Counted from the stretch's first letter, positions 19,621-30,197 are shown. The stretch: DNA of 64,000 nt from Tumebacillus avium (GCF_002162355.1 NZ_CP021434.1:3960001-4024000); one strand, 5' to 3'. Made by a program: numbers and translations. The notes: generated by a model from the sequence alone, not told the origin.

Positions 19621-22600
19621 ATGACGTCCAGAGATCTGTCAAAATTATCTGCAGCCAAACAAGCTTTGCTGGAAAAACGGCTGCGGGCCAAACCGGGAGC
19701 AGGAGCAGGGGCAGGTGCCTCTGCTCCCGAAGGAACCTCGTCCCGAATTGCCAAACGCACGAAGCAGGATCTGCTTCCGCTTTCGTTCGCCCAGCAGCGG
19801 CTGTGGTTTCTCGATCAGTTGGAAGGAGGAAAAAGCCCCGCGTACAACGTGCCGTTCGTCTGGACGGCACGGGGGGCGCTCCACCATGAAGCGCTGGAAA
19901 AGAGCATCAATCAGATCATCTCCCGCCATGAAGCGCTGCGCACCACGTTCCGCTCGGTCAATGGTCAGCCGGAGCAGGTGATCCATGAGCAGATGCCAAT
20001 CGAAGTCCCGCTGTACGACCTCAGCCAGTTGCCGGAAGCGGAAAAAAGAGCAGAGGCGCGCGCCCTGACCCAGCAATTGGTGTACCGCCTGTTCGATCTG
20101 CAAGGAGGGTCGCTGACGGCGCTTAGCGTCCTGAAGCTGTCCGAGCAGGAGCATCTCGTGATCCTCAACCTGCACCACATCGTGTCGGACGGCTGGTCGA
20201 TGGGAGTCGTGATGCAGGAGTTAGCCACGCTGTATGACGGGTATGTGACCGGAACTGCGCGCTCCTTGCCGGAACTTCCCGTCCAATACGCCGACTACGC
20301 CCTGTGGCAGCGCGACTGGCTGCAAGGAGAAGCTTTGCAAGGGCAGCTCTCGTATTGGAAAAAGCAGTTGGGCGGCGAACTGCCGACCCTGCAGCTTCCG
20401 ACCGACCGGCCGCGCCCGAGCCGCCAGACCCAACATGGTGCCGCCTATGAGTTTGATCTCCCCGCAGAGCTGTACGAAGGGCTGAAAGAACTCAGCCGAC
20501 AAGAAGGTGCGACGCTGTTTATGACGATGCTCGCGGCGTTCGCTGCGGTGTTGTCCCGCTATGCGGGCCAGCAGGATCTGCTGATCGGCTCGCCGGTGGC
20601 AAACCGCAGGCACAGCGAGATCGAAGGGCTGATCGGCTTTTTCGTCAACACGCTGGTCATGCGCGCCGACCTGTCGGGCAATCCGACCTTCCGGGAACTG
20701 ATCGGCCGCGTGCGCCAAGTCGCGATGGAGGCGTTTGCCCATCAAGATCTGCCGTTTGAAAAATTGGTCGAAGAGCTGCAGCCGGAGCGGGAGGCAAGCC
20801 AATCTCCGCTGTTCAACGTGATGTTTGTACTGGTGAACACCGGAAAAGATGAACTCCGGCTGCATGGTCTTTCCCTGGAACGACAGGAATTTGCAGCGGA
20901 GACAGCCAAATTCGACTTGACCTTGGTCGTCGGCGAAGGAACGGACGGTTTGCATGCCGGGTTGGAGTACAACACCGACCTGTTTGATGAGGCGACGGTG
21001 GAGCGTCTGGCGAGCCATTTCGTACGCCTGCTGCAAGCGGCGGTGCAGAACCCGGACGGCCGTGTGGCCGGGATGAAACTGCTGACTCCGCAGGAAGAGC
21101 AGCTCCTTTCCGACTGGAATCAAACGGCCGCCGAGTTTCCCGCACATAGCTGTCTGCACGATCTTGTCACGGAGCAGGCGCATAAGACGCCCGATGCGAT
21201 CGCCGTCGAGATGGCGGGCGAGGGCTGGACCTATCGTGAATTGCAGACCCGTTCGGACGATCTCGCGGCCTGGCTGCAGGCGCACGGCGTCTCCCAAGGG
21301 GATCGAGTTGGCATCGCCTTGTCCCGCTCCCTGCGTTTGCCGCTCGCTGTGCTTGCGGTGATGAAGGCAGGCGGAGTTGTCGTTGGTCTGGCTCAGGACT
21401 ATCCGGAGGAGCGTCTGGCGGCGATTTTTGCAGATGCGAGACCGGCCCTCGTTTTGACAGAGGAAAAGCTGGCCGGGCGATACCGCGAGTACGGGGTACC
21501 GATGCTGCTGGTCGACCAAGAGCAGATTCCCGCAGCATCTGAACCGCCGTCCCAGACCGTTCGTCCGCAAGACTTGGCCTATCTGATCTACACGTCCGGC
21601 TCGACCGGCAAACCGAAGGCGATCTCAATGCCGCATCGGCCGATCGTCAACATGGTCGCCTGGCAAGTGCGCGATTTTGCTTTCAAGCAACCGGCGCGGA
21701 CGCTGCAGTTTAGCACGCTGATTTTCGATATCTTTTATCAGGAGCTGTTCGCCACCTGGATGACAGGCGGGACGCTGATTCTGCTGCAAGACGAGGTGCG
21801 CCGCAATCCGGAGGCCCTGCTTGGCTGTCTGCTCGAGGAGCAGGTGCAGCGGGTGTATCTGCCGGTTGCGGCGCTTCAGCACTTGGCCGAAACGGCGCAG
21901 ACCAAACAGACCTTCCCGACAGATCTGCAGGAAGTCGCCGTGGCCGGGGAACAGCTGCAGATCACACCTGCCTTGCGCGTCTTTTTTGAAAATTTGCCAG
22001 GTGCGGTGCTGCATAACCACTACGGCCCTTCCGAAGCGCATGTGATCACCCGCTATACGCTCAGCGGCGCGGCTACGGACTGGGACGTCTTGCCGCCGGT
22101 CGGCAGCGCGGTCGACAACGTGCGGCTGTACGTGCTCGATGAGTTGATGCAGCCGGTGCCGGTCGGCGTGACTGGAGAGCTGTTTGTCGGCGGAGTTGCG
22201 CTGGCGGACGGCTACTGGGAGCGGGAGGAACTGACTGCCCAAGCATTCTTCTGGCATGACTTTGCGGACGGGTCGAGAGAGCGCTTGTACCGCACCGGCG
22301 ATTTGGTCAGTTGGCGCCGGGACGGCAATCTCTTGTATCGCGGTCGGATCGACGGCCAGGTGAAGATCCGCGGCTACCGGGTGGAACTGGGCGAGATTGA
22401 AACGGCGCTGCACGAGCACCTGTCTGTTTCCGAAGCGGTGGCAGGCGTCTACACGGATGACGATGGGAACAAACGTCTGGTCGCGTACGTCGTGCAGAAC
22501 GCGGTGACGGAGGAGCGGGTCAACTACCGCGCCTATTTGGCAGAAAGGCTTCCGAGCTACATGGTGCCCGCTTCGATCATGCTGCTCGAAGCGCTGCCGG

Positions 22601-25600
22601 TGACGGTGACGGGCAAAGTGGATCGCCGCGCCCTGCCCAAGCCGGACGGGGGAGCGGTCGAAGGGGACGCGCAAGCGGACCTGCCGCGCAACTCGGTGGA
22701 GGAACTGCTCGCGGGCCTCTACGCCCAAGTGCTCGGCGTCAAGAACGTCGGCCTGCGGGACAACTTTTTCCACTTGGGCGGGCACTCGCTTTTGCTGACC
22801 CAGGTCGCGTCCCGCCTGCGCGATGTATTTGGTGTGGAACTGCCGCTGCAAAAGCTGTTTGATGCCCCGACGGTAGAAGAGCTCGCTCCGCTCGTCGAAG
22901 CGGCGATCTCAGACGGGGCAAGCGTGCTCCCCGCCATTCCGAAAACGCAGAAGGGGGCGCGGCTGCCGCTTTCATTTGCTCAGCAGCGCTTGTGGTTCCT
23001 CGATCGCTTCCAAGGTGCAGGCGAAGGCGACGCTTCTTACAACATGCCAAGCGTGATGAAGATGCAAGGCGAGCTCGATCTTGACGCGCTTCGACGGAGC
23101 ATTGGGGAGATCGTCAGCCGCCACGACGCCTTGCGCACCGTGTTTGCCGAAGCGGACGGACATCCGTATCAGGTGGTGCTGCCGGAACTGGCGCTTGATG
23201 TGCCGTTCGTCGACCTGTCCTCGCAGGAGGGCGACATCCAGGCGCTGGCCGATCAACTGGTCGCCGCAGAGGTGGCCCGCCGCTTTGACTTGGCGCGCGG
23301 TCCGCTGATCAGCGCCAAGGTGATCGGCCTCGGTCAGCAAGAGTATCTGCTCGTCATGAACGTGCATCATATCGTCTCAGACGGCTGGTCGATCGGCGTG
23401 CTGATGAAAGAGCTGACGGCGCTCTACGCGGCGTATGTGCAGGGGCAGCCTGCTCCGTTTGCCCCGCTCCCGATTCAATATCCCGATTATGCGGTCTGGC
23501 AGCGCAACTGGCTGGAAGGGGAGACGATGCAGCGCCAACTGTCCTACTGGAACGTGCAGTTGGCAGGCGACCTCCCGGCGCTCCGCCTCCCGACCGACCA
23601 TCCGCGTCCGGCCCGCAAAACGTATGTCGGACGGGTGGAGTCGTTCAAACTGCCGCTGCAGTTGGCAGAACGGCTGAAAGAGGTGAGCCGCGCCGAAGGC
23701 GCCACGCTGTTCATGACGCTGTTGTCCGCCTTCTCCGTGCTGCTCGGGCGCTATGCGCTGACCGACGATGTGGTCGTCGGTACGCCGGTGGCCGGGCGCA
23801 GGCAAAGTGAGACGGAGGCGCTGATCGGATTTTTTGTCAATACGCTGGCCATGCGCACCGATCTTTCCGGCGACCCCACGTTCGCTGAATTGCTGCGCCG
23901 TGTGCGCAAAATGTCGCTCGAAGCATACGCGCATCAGGATGTGCCGTTCGAAAAGCTGGTCGAGGAGATTCAGCCGGAGCGCGACCCGAGCCATTCGCCG
24001 CTGTTCCAAGTCATGTTCGTGTTGCTCAACATGGATCTCGGCGGGCAAGAGGTGCCGGGACTGTCCCTGTCGATGTACGGCTTCGAAGCGCAAACGGCGA
24101 AATTTGACTTGACCTTGTTCGCCAGCGAAGAAGAAGACGGTCTGTTGATGGGGCTGGAATACAATACCGACCTGTTCACCCGTGAGACGATCCTGCGCAT
24201 GGCCGGACATCTGCACACGCTGCTCGAAGCGATCGTCGAGCATCCGCATCTCCAGACGTCGCGGTTGCCGATTATGGGAGCAGCGGAACGTCAGGCTGCG
24301 CTGCAAGCTGCCTGCGGGCCGACCGTCGAGATCCCGGAGGATCTGACCGTGCATGCGTTGGTCGAAGCGCAAGCGGCGCGGACACCGGACGCAGTTGCCG
24401 TTGAATATGCCGGGAACAGCCTGTCGTACCGCGAGTTGAACGCCCGTGCGAACTCTCTGGCCGTCCGCCTGCGGGAGTTGGGGGCCGGGCCAAACGTGCC
24501 GGTTGGCTTGAGCCTGAATCGCGGTCTGCACCTGATGGTCGCGATGCTTGGCGTGCTGAAAGCGGGCAGCCCGTATGTGGCGCTCGACCCGGCATATCCT
24601 GCCGAGCGTTTGGCGGTGATGGTGCAGGAGTCGCGGGTGCCGATCCTCGTGACAGAAGCGGGGCTGGCCGATCTGCTCCCGGCTGTGGAGACGACGCTGT
24701 TTGTAAACGGTGTGGAGGACCTGCCGCCCCTTGAGGAAAATGTGGACTCGGGCGTGACGCAGGCAGACCTCGCCTATGTGCTGTACACCTCGGGCACGAC
24801 CGGCACGCCCAAAGGTGTGGCGATGCCGCATCGCGCGCTCGTCAACCTGCTGCTCTGGCAAGAGGCGCAGTTGCCTGCAGGCGAGCTGGCGCGCACGCTG
24901 CAGTTTGCTTCGTTGAATTTTGATGCCTCGTTCCAAGACAGCTTCTCAACGTGGATGAACGGCGGCACGATGATCCTGATCTCCGAAGAGGACCGCCGGG
25001 ATGCCTATGCGATGCTGCGCCATGTGCAGCAAGAGCGCGTGACGCGCCTGTTCATTCCATTTGTCGCCTTGCAGCAGCTAGCCGAAGCGTCTGCTGCGAC
25101 CGGGATCATCCCGACTTGCATCCGGCAGATCATCACGGCGGGCGAGCAACTGCAAGTGACGCACAGCATCCGCGATCTGTTTGCCAAATTGCCGGACGCC
25201 GTGCTGTTTAACGAATACGGACCGTCTGAAACGCACGTCATCACCCAGTACACGCTGCCCGGCGCTTCCGAAAATTGGAACCTGCTGCCTTCGATTGGCG
25301 ACGCGATCTGGAACACCCAACTGCTGGTGCTGGACGAACACCGCCAGCCGGTGCCGTTTGGCGTGCCAGGCGAGCTGTATGCGGGCGGCATGTCGCTGGC
25401 CGACGGGTATCTGCACCGCCCGGAGCTGACCCGCGAGCGCTTTATCGAGTGGCAGGCCGCTGCGGATGCGCCTGCCGAGCGCGTGTATCGCACAGGCGAC
25501 TTGGTGCGGCTGCTGCCCGACGGGAACCTGCTGTTCCTCGGACGCATCGACCTGCAGGTGAAGATCCGCGGCTACCGCGTGGAGCCTGCGGAGATCGAGG

Positions 25601-28600
25601 CGGCGCTCGCTCAGCACCCGGACGTGGTGGAAGCGGCGGTGCTCGCGCTGGAGATCACGCCGGGCCAGCGCAGTTTGGTCGCCTATGTGGTCTCAGAAAG
25701 CGGAGCGGAACTCGTCTCCGAAATGAAGAGCTATCTGACGTCAAAACTGCCGTCCTACATGATCCCGTCCGCGTTTGTCCCGCTGCCGGAGCTTCCGGTG
25801 ACGCCAAACGGCAAAGTCGACCGCCGACGTCTGCCAAGTCCGGAGCGCGCGCACTTTGCGGCGGATGGCGAGTATGTCGCCCCGCGCAACGAGGCGGAAG
25901 AGACGATCGTCTCGGTCTTTGCCGACTTGCTCGGCGTGGAACAGGTCGGGATTCACGACAACTTCTTCGCGCTGGGCGGTCACTCGCTGTTGGCGACACA
26001 GGTGATCTCCAGGCTCTGTAAGTCATTTGCCGTGGAAGTGCCGTTGTCCAAACTGTTCGAGTGCCCGACCCCGGCCGAACTGTCCGCCTTGCTGACCGGC
26101 CTCCAAGGGGAAGAGCAGCCGCAATCCCCTGTTCCGCTCTTGCAGCAGCGCGACACCGTCGGGCCACGGCCGCTGTCGTTTGCGCAGCAGCGCTTGTGGT
26201 TCCTCGACCGTCTGCAAGAGGGCGCCGTTTCGCACAACCTGCCGCTCTTGTGGCAGATCGAAGGGGAGCTCGACACTGAAGCTCTGTCCCGGAGCCTCCG
26301 GGACATCGTGCGCCGCCACGAAGCGCTGCGCACCGTGTTTGTCCTGCAGGACGGCACGCCCGCAGCGCTCGTGCAGGAAGCAGGAGACTTGCTCCTGACC
26401 GTTTCCGATCTGACCGGCCTCCCGCCGGAACGGCGGGACGCGGAAGTCAGGCAGAAGGTGCAGGCCGACCTGGAACGCCCGTTCGACCTGTCGCAAGGGC
26501 CGCTCGTACGCGCCTTGCTGATCAGAACGGGGGAAGCGACACATGTTTTGCTGTTAAACATGCACCACATCATCGTCGACGGCTGGTCGCTTGGGGTGCT
26601 GACCGGCGAGTTGGCCGCACGTTACACCGCGTATCAAAACGGGCAGCAGACGCAATTTCCTGCGCTTCCCGTGCAGTACGGCGATTATGCCCTGTGGCAA
26701 CAGGAGTGGCTGCAAGGCGATCGGCTGGAGCAGCAGCTGGCCTACTGGCGGGAGGTGCTCGGCGGCGAACTGCCCATCCTGCAGTTGCCGGCCGACCACG
26801 CTCGTCCGTCGTTCGCCGCGCACAGGGCGGGCATGGAGCAGTTTTCCTTGTCACCGGAATTGTCTGATGCGCTGCGCAGCCTGAGCCGCAAACACGGCGT
26901 CACGCTGTACATGACCTTGCTTGCCGCCTTGATGACGCTTTTGCACCGCTTGAGCGGCGACGAAGACCTGCTGATCGGCACGCCGGTCGCCGGACGGACC
27001 TCCCAAGAGCTGGAGCCGTTGATCGGCTTTTTCGTCAACACGCTTGTCCTGCGCGGCGATCTGTCGGCCGACCCGACGTTTGTCGAACTGCTGAGCCGGG
27101 TGAACAAGACGGCGCTCGGCGCGTTTGAGCATCAGGACCTGCCGTTCGAAAAACTGGTCGCCGAGCTGCAGCCGGAGCGGGCCGGGGGCCAGACGCCTTT
27201 GTTTAGCGTGATGTTCCAAGTCCTGTACCAAAAAGGGCACGAGCTGGAACTGCCCGGCCTGACGCTGACACCGCTCGACTCGATGCCATTGCAAACCAAT
27301 TTCGACCTCGGACTCTTCTTTATGGAAGGGGATGCCGAGCTGTCTGGGAACATCGAGTACAGCGCCGACATTTTTGAAGCCTCGACGATCCGGCGCTTGG
27401 TGGAGCAGTTGGAGATGCTGCTCCGTTCGGTCACCTCCGATCCGTCTCAACAGCTCTCACAGCTCCAAGTGCTGACCGCCGAGCAGAAATCACAGCTGGC
27501 CGATTGGTCGGAAACGATCACCATGCCAGCTCCGGAACTGCCGGTGTACCGCCTGTTCGAGCAGCAGGCAGCGCGTACGCCGGACCGGACAGCTGTCCGT
27601 TTTGAACAGGAGCAGTTGACCTACCGGGAGCTTTGCGCGCGCGCGAACCAGCTTGCCCGCCATCTGCAAGCGGTTGGAGCGGGCCGGCAGACGCTGGTCG
27701 GCATCTGCTTGGAGCGCAGTCTCGACCTCGTCGTGGCCCTGCTTGCCGTCTGGAAAGCGGGCAGCGCGTTTGTGCCGCTCGACCCGGCTTATCCGCAGGA
27801 GCGCCTGGCGCTGATCCTCGAAGACACGAACCTGCCGCTGCTCCTCACCACCGAAGCGCTGCAGTCGACGCTGCCACAGCACGGGGCTCAGGTGGTGTTG
27901 CTCGATGCGGACTGTGGCAAGTGGGCCGACCTGCCGGAGGAAGACCTGGAGACCACAGCCGGCGCTTCGGATCTGGCCTACCTGATCTACACCTCAGGTT
28001 CTACCGGACGCCCGAAAGCGGTGGCGATCGAACAGCGGAACCTTGCTGCCACCTTGCAGGCGAGCCGTGAGCACTTCCAGTTCGAGCCAGGGGACGTGTT
28101 CCCGTGGATTGCCTCGTATGCGTTTGACATCTCGCTCTTTGAGCTGTTGAACCCGCTGCTCACCGGCGGAATCTCGATTGTGCTGAGCCGGGAGCATCTG
28201 CTCGACCTGCCGCGTCTGGTGCGCGACTTGAAGCAGTACACGATGATCCACACCGTGCCGAGTCTGATGCGCCAGATCGTGGATCACATCAATGGTCAGG
28301 AGATCGACAGCGCCTGCTACGACGGGCTGCGCACGATCTTCATCGGCGGCGATGCGGTGCCGCCGGAACTGCTCAGCGCCATGCACGACACCTTCCGCCG
28401 CGCTGACATCCGGGTGCTCTACGGCCCGACCGAAGCGGCGATCATCTGCGCACAGCTGCAGGTGCCGCGCGGTGCAAAAGCGGAGCGCCCGCTGATCGGC
28501 CGTGCGATGCATCAGGCCAAACTGCGCATCTGTGACGCAATTGGCAACCTGGTGCCGATCGGCGTGCCGGGCGAACTCTATATCGGCGGGCTCGGCGTCG

Positions 28601-30129
28601 CGCGCGGCTACTTTGAACGCCCCGAGCTGACCGCGCTGCAATTCGTGGAGCTGGAAGGCGAGCGCTGGTACAAATCGGGCGACCTTGTGCGCTGCCTCGC
28701 CGACGGCACGCTGGAGTTTCTCGGCCGCCTCGACCATCAGGTCAAAATTCGCGGCTTCCGCATTGAATTGGGTGAGATCGAAGCGGCGCTTGGCGAACAC
28801 CCGGCCGTATCGGTTGCCGTCGTGCTCGCCCGCGAGATCAATGCCGGTGACAAGCAGCTCGTCGCCTATGTATCGCCGAGAGACAACGCGGCGCTGTCGG
28901 CAGCCGAACTGCGCAGCGCCTTGCAGGCCCGCCTGCCGGAGCACATGGTGCCGTCCTTCTTCGTCCTGCTCGACGCCATGCCGATGACGGCAACCGGCAA
29001 GATCGACCGCAAGCAACTGCCGCTCCCGGTGCATTCGGCAGCTGGGGACAGCCGTTTTATCGCACCGCGTGACTGCACGGAGCTGGCGATGGCTCAACTC
29101 TGGGCGGAGGTGCTCGGTGTGCAGGCGGTCGGCTCCTATGACAACTTCTTTGAGATTGGCGGACACTCGCTGAAAGCGGTGGCGCTGATGGAAGCGATTC
29201 GCAAGCGTTTCGATGTGTCGCTGCCGCTGACAGCGCTGTTCCAGTCCCCGACCGTAGCCAGCCTCGCCAGCATCCTGCGCGGCGAGGCGGCGGCCGACAG
29301 CGACGGCGTGCTCGTGCTGTTGCAAAAAGGGGACAACACGCGCCCGCCGCTCTTCCTGCTCCCGCCGCAAGGAGGCGGTGTGATGAGCTACTTGCCGCTC
29401 GTGCAGGGGCTGGCGGCGGAAGAGACCGTCTACGGCCTGCAGTCGGTCGGCTACGAGTCGGACGAAGCGCCGTTTGCCACGATGGAGGAGATCGCGGAGC
29501 GTTTCCTCGCAGAGATCCAAGCGGTGCAGCCCCAAGGGCCGTACCGCCTCGCAGGCTGGTCGTTCGGCGGCGTGGCCGCCTATGAGCTGGCCCGGCGTCT
29601 GGAAGGGCAGGGGCAGGAAGTCGAGTTCCTTGGTCTAATTGACGCCATGCTGATCGACCCTGCAGGCGGAGCAGCCCGCGCCGAGGGGCATACGGAAGAG
29701 GTGGCGCTGATCCATCAGGCGGCGCAGCTCGACATGGATCTGTCCCTGCTGCAAGGCTTGTCGGTGGATGCCGGACTCGACCTCGTCCTGCGCCGCGCGC
29801 ATGAGCTCCACCGCCTGCCGGAAGGGACGACGCCAGAGTCGATGCGCCAGAAGATGCGCGTCACGATGAACAACGGCGTCGCCGGGTTCTCCTACGTGCC
29901 GCCGGGCGCGGTGCGGGCCGACCTGACCTTGTTCCGCTGCTCGGAAGTGCCGCCGCAGCCGGAACTGGAGCGTCCGCTGGTCGATCCTGAGCAGTGGAGC
30001 CCGTACACGCAAGGCACGGTCAACGTCATCCCGGTGCCGGGCGATCACCACAGCTTGTTCCTGCCGCCAAACGTGCAGGAACTAGCCGAACAACTGAACG
30101 TGCTGCTGCGTACATCGCAGGAAGCATAA
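19621..30129 (+). CDS. NRPS, three modules with thioesterase: C-A-T-C-A-T-C-A-T-TE
   Basis: 3502 residues, 24 bases after the previous NRPS stop, so one operon. After an N-terminal extension of about 55 residues the order is C1 (HHIVSDG about residue 185), A1, T1 (Ser about 1056), C2 (HHIVSDG about 1250), A2, T2 (Ser about 2122), C3 (HHIIVDG about 2315), A3, T3 (Ser about 3183) and TE (GWSFGG, Ser about 3314; GDHHSLF near the end). It adds residues 5-7 and releases the chain by hydrolysis or macrocyclization. Codes by eye are A1 DIQYAAHVIK and A2 DAQFIAEVIK. Both have the NxYGPSExHVIT motif and partly match the Pro code I recall (DVQFIAHVVK), so Pro-like substrates are a weak prediction. A3 is DIFHFGLIIK. 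The last module is a near-copy of the end of the NRPS ending at 6732. Confidence 0.96.
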   Translation: MTSRDLSKLSAAKQALLEKRLRAKPGAGAGAGASAPEGTSSRIAKRTKQDLLPLSFAQQRLWFLDQLEGGKSPAYNVPFVWTARGALHHEALEKSINQIISRHEALRTTFRSVNGQPEQVIHEQMPIEVPLYDLSQLPEAEKRAEARALTQQLVYRLFDLQGGSLTALSVLKLSEQEHLVILNLHHIVSDGWSMGVVMQELATLYDGYVTGTARSLPELPVQYADYALWQRDWLQGEALQGQLSYWKKQLGGELPTLQLPTDRPRPSRQTQHGAAYEFDLPAELYEGLKELSRQEGATLFMTMLAAFAAVLSRYAGQQDLLIGSPVANRRHSEIEGLIGFFVNTLVMRADLSGNPTFRELIGRVRQVAMEAFAHQDLPFEKLVEELQPEREASQSPLFNVMFVLVNTGKDELRLHGLSLERQEFAAETAKFDLTLVVGEGTDGLHAGLEYNTDLFDEATVERLASHFVRLLQAAVQNPDGRVAGMKLLTPQEEQLLSDWNQTAAEFPAHSCLHDLVTEQAHKTPDAIAVEMAGEGWTYRELQTRSDDLAAWLQAHGVSQGDRVGIALSRSLRLPLAVLAVMKAGGVVVGLAQDYPEERLAAIFADARPALVLTEEKLAGRYREYGVPMLLVDQEQIPAASEPPSQTVRPQDLAYLIYTSGSTGKPKAISMPHRPIVNMVAWQVRDFAFKQPARTLQFSTLIFDIFYQELFATWMTGGTLILLQDEVRRNPEALLGCLLEEQVQRVYLPVAALQHLAETAQTKQTFPTDLQEVAVAGEQLQITPALRVFFENLPGAVLHNHYGPSEAHVITRYTLSGAATDWDVLPPVGSAVDNVRLYVLDELMQPVPVGVTGELFVGGVALADGYWEREELTAQAFFWHDFADGSRERLYRTGDLVSWRRDGNLLYRGRIDGQVKIRGYRVELGEIETALHEHLSVSEAVAGVYTDDDGNKRLVAYVVQNAVTEERVNYRAYLAERLPSYMVPASIMLLEALPVTVTGKVDRRALPKPDGGAVEGDAQADLPRNSVEELLAGLYAQVLGVKNVGLRDNFFHLGGHSLLLTQVASRLRDVFGVELPLQKLFDAPTVEELAPLVEAAISDGASVLPAIPKTQKGARLPLSFAQQRLWFLDRFQGAGEGDASYNMPSVMKMQGELDLDALRRSIGEIVSRHDALRTVFAEADGHPYQVVLPELALDVPFVDLSSQEGDIQALADQLVAAEVARRFDLARGPLISAKVIGLGQQEYLLVMNVHHIVSDGWSIGVLMKELTALYAAYVQGQPAPFAPLPIQYPDYAVWQRNWLEGETMQRQLSYWNVQLAGDLPALRLPTDHPRPARKTYVGRVESFKLPLQLAERLKEVSRAEGATLFMTLLSAFSVLLGRYALTDDVVVGTPVAGRRQSETEALIGFFVNTLAMRTDLSGDPTFAELLRRVRKMSLEAYAHQDVPFEKLVEEIQPERDPSHSPLFQVMFVLLNMDLGGQEVPGLSLSMYGFEAQTAKFDLTLFASEEEDGLLMGLEYNTDLFTRETILRMAGHLHTLLEAIVEHPHLQTSRLPIMGAAERQAALQAACGPTVEIPEDLTVHALVEAQAARTPDAVAVEYAGNSLSYRELNARANSLAVRLRELGAGPNVPVGLSLNRGLHLMVAMLGVLKAGSPYVALDPAYPAERLAVMVQESRVPILVTEAGLADLLPAVETTLFVNGVEDLPPLEENVDSGVTQADLAYVLYTSGTTGTPKGVAMPHRALVNLLLWQEAQLPAGELARTLQFASLNFDASFQDSFSTWMNGGTMILISEEDRRDAYAMLRHVQQERVTRLFIPFVALQQLAEASAATGIIPTCIRQIITAGEQLQVTHSIRDLFAKLPDAVLFNEYGPSETHVITQYTLPGASENWNLLPSIGDAIWNTQLLVLDEHRQPVPFGVPGELYAGGMSLADGYLHRPELTRERFIEWQAAADAPAERVYRTGDLVRLLPDGNLLFLGRIDLQVKIRGYRVEPAEIEAALAQHPDVVEAAVLALEITPGQRSLVAYVVSESGAELVSEMKSYLTSKLPSYMIPSAFVPLPELPVTPNGKVDRRRLPSPERAHFAADGEYVAPRNEAEETIVSVFADLLGVEQVGIHDNFFALGGHSLLATQVISRLCKSFAVEVPLSKLFECPTPAELSALLTGLQGEEQPQSPVPLLQQRDTVGPRPLSFAQQRLWFLDRLQEGAVSHNLPLLWQIEGELDTEALSRSLRDIVRRHEALRTVFVLQDGTPAALVQEAGDLLLTVSDLTGLPPERRDAEVRQKVQADLERPFDLSQGPLVRALLIRTGEATHVLLLNMHHIIVDGWSLGVLTGELAARYTAYQNGQQTQFPALPVQYGDYALWQQEWLQGDRLEQQLAYWREVLGGELPILQLPADHARPSFAAHRAGMEQFSLSPELSDALRSLSRKHGVTLYMTLLAALMTLLHRLSGDEDLLIGTPVAGRTSQELEPLIGFFVNTLVLRGDLSADPTFVELLSRVNKTALGAFEHQDLPFEKLVAELQPERAGGQTPLFSVMFQVLYQKGHELELPGLTLTPLDSMPLQTNFDLGLFFMEGDAELSGNIEYSADIFEASTIRRLVEQLEMLLRSVTSDPSQQLSQLQVLTAEQKSQLADWSETITMPAPELPVYRLFEQQAARTPDRTAVRFEQEQLTYRELCARANQLARHLQAVGAGRQTLVGICLERSLDLVVALLAVWKAGSAFVPLDPAYPQERLALILEDTNLPLLLTTEALQSTLPQHGAQVVLLDADCGKWADLPEEDLETTAGASDLAYLIYTSGSTGRPKAVAIEQRNLAATLQASREHFQFEPGDVFPWIASYAFDISLFELLNPLLTGGISIVLSREHLLDLPRLVRDLKQYTMIHTVPSLMRQIVDHINGQEIDSACYDGLRTIFIGGDAVPPELLSAMHDTFRRADIRVLYGPTEAAIICAQLQVPRGAKAERPLIGRAMHQAKLRICDAIGNLVPIGVPGELYIGGLGVARGYFERPELTALQFVELEGERWYKSGDLVRCLADGTLEFLGRLDHQVKIRGFRIELGEIEAALGEHPAVSVAVVLAREINAGDKQLVAYVSPRDNAALSAAELRSALQARLPEHMVPSFFVLLDAMPMTATGKIDRKQLPLPVHSAAGDSRFIAPRDCTELAMAQLWAEVLGVQAVGSYDNFFEIGGHSLKAVALMEAIRKRFDVSLPLTALFQSPTVASLASILRGEAAADSDGVLVLLQKGDNTRPPLFLLPPQGGGVMSYLPLVQGLAAEETVYGLQSVGYESDEAPFATMEEIAERFLAEIQAVQPQGPYRLAGWSFGGVAAYELARRLEGQGQEVEFLGLIDAMLIDPAGGAARAEGHTEEVALIHQAAQLDMDLSLLQGLSVDAGLDLVLRRAHELHRLPEGTTPESMRQKMRVTMNNGVAGFSYVPPGAVRADLTLFRCSEVPPQPELERPLVDPEQWSPYTQGTVNVIPVPGDHHSLFLPPNVQELAEQLNVLLRTSQEA
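27550..30100 (+). repeat. Paralogous A-T-TE segment, copy 2
   Basis: Second copy of the terminal A-T-TE module also found at 4150-6700. Both have the same hand-read A-domain code (DIFHFGLIIK), T motif (NFFEIGGHSLKAVAL) and TE blocks. Similarity falls off upstream, in the condensation domain. Boundaries are approximate. Confidence 0.75.
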
Positions 30130-30132
30130 GAC

Positions 30133-30168
30133 AAAAAGGAGCAGCCGACCGGCTGCTCCTTTTTGCTG
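30133..30168. terminator. Bidirectional terminator between convergent genes
   Basis: The stem AAAAAGGAGCAGCC / GGCTGCTCCTTTTT is perfect over 14 bp with a 4-base loop. It has A-tract and T-tract flanks, so it can work in both directions. It starts 3 bases after the NRPS stop and lies about 30 bases past the protease stop on the other strand. Confidence 0.92.
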
Positions 30169-30197
30169 CTTTCTTTTACTGCGCGAAGCTCGGTTCT

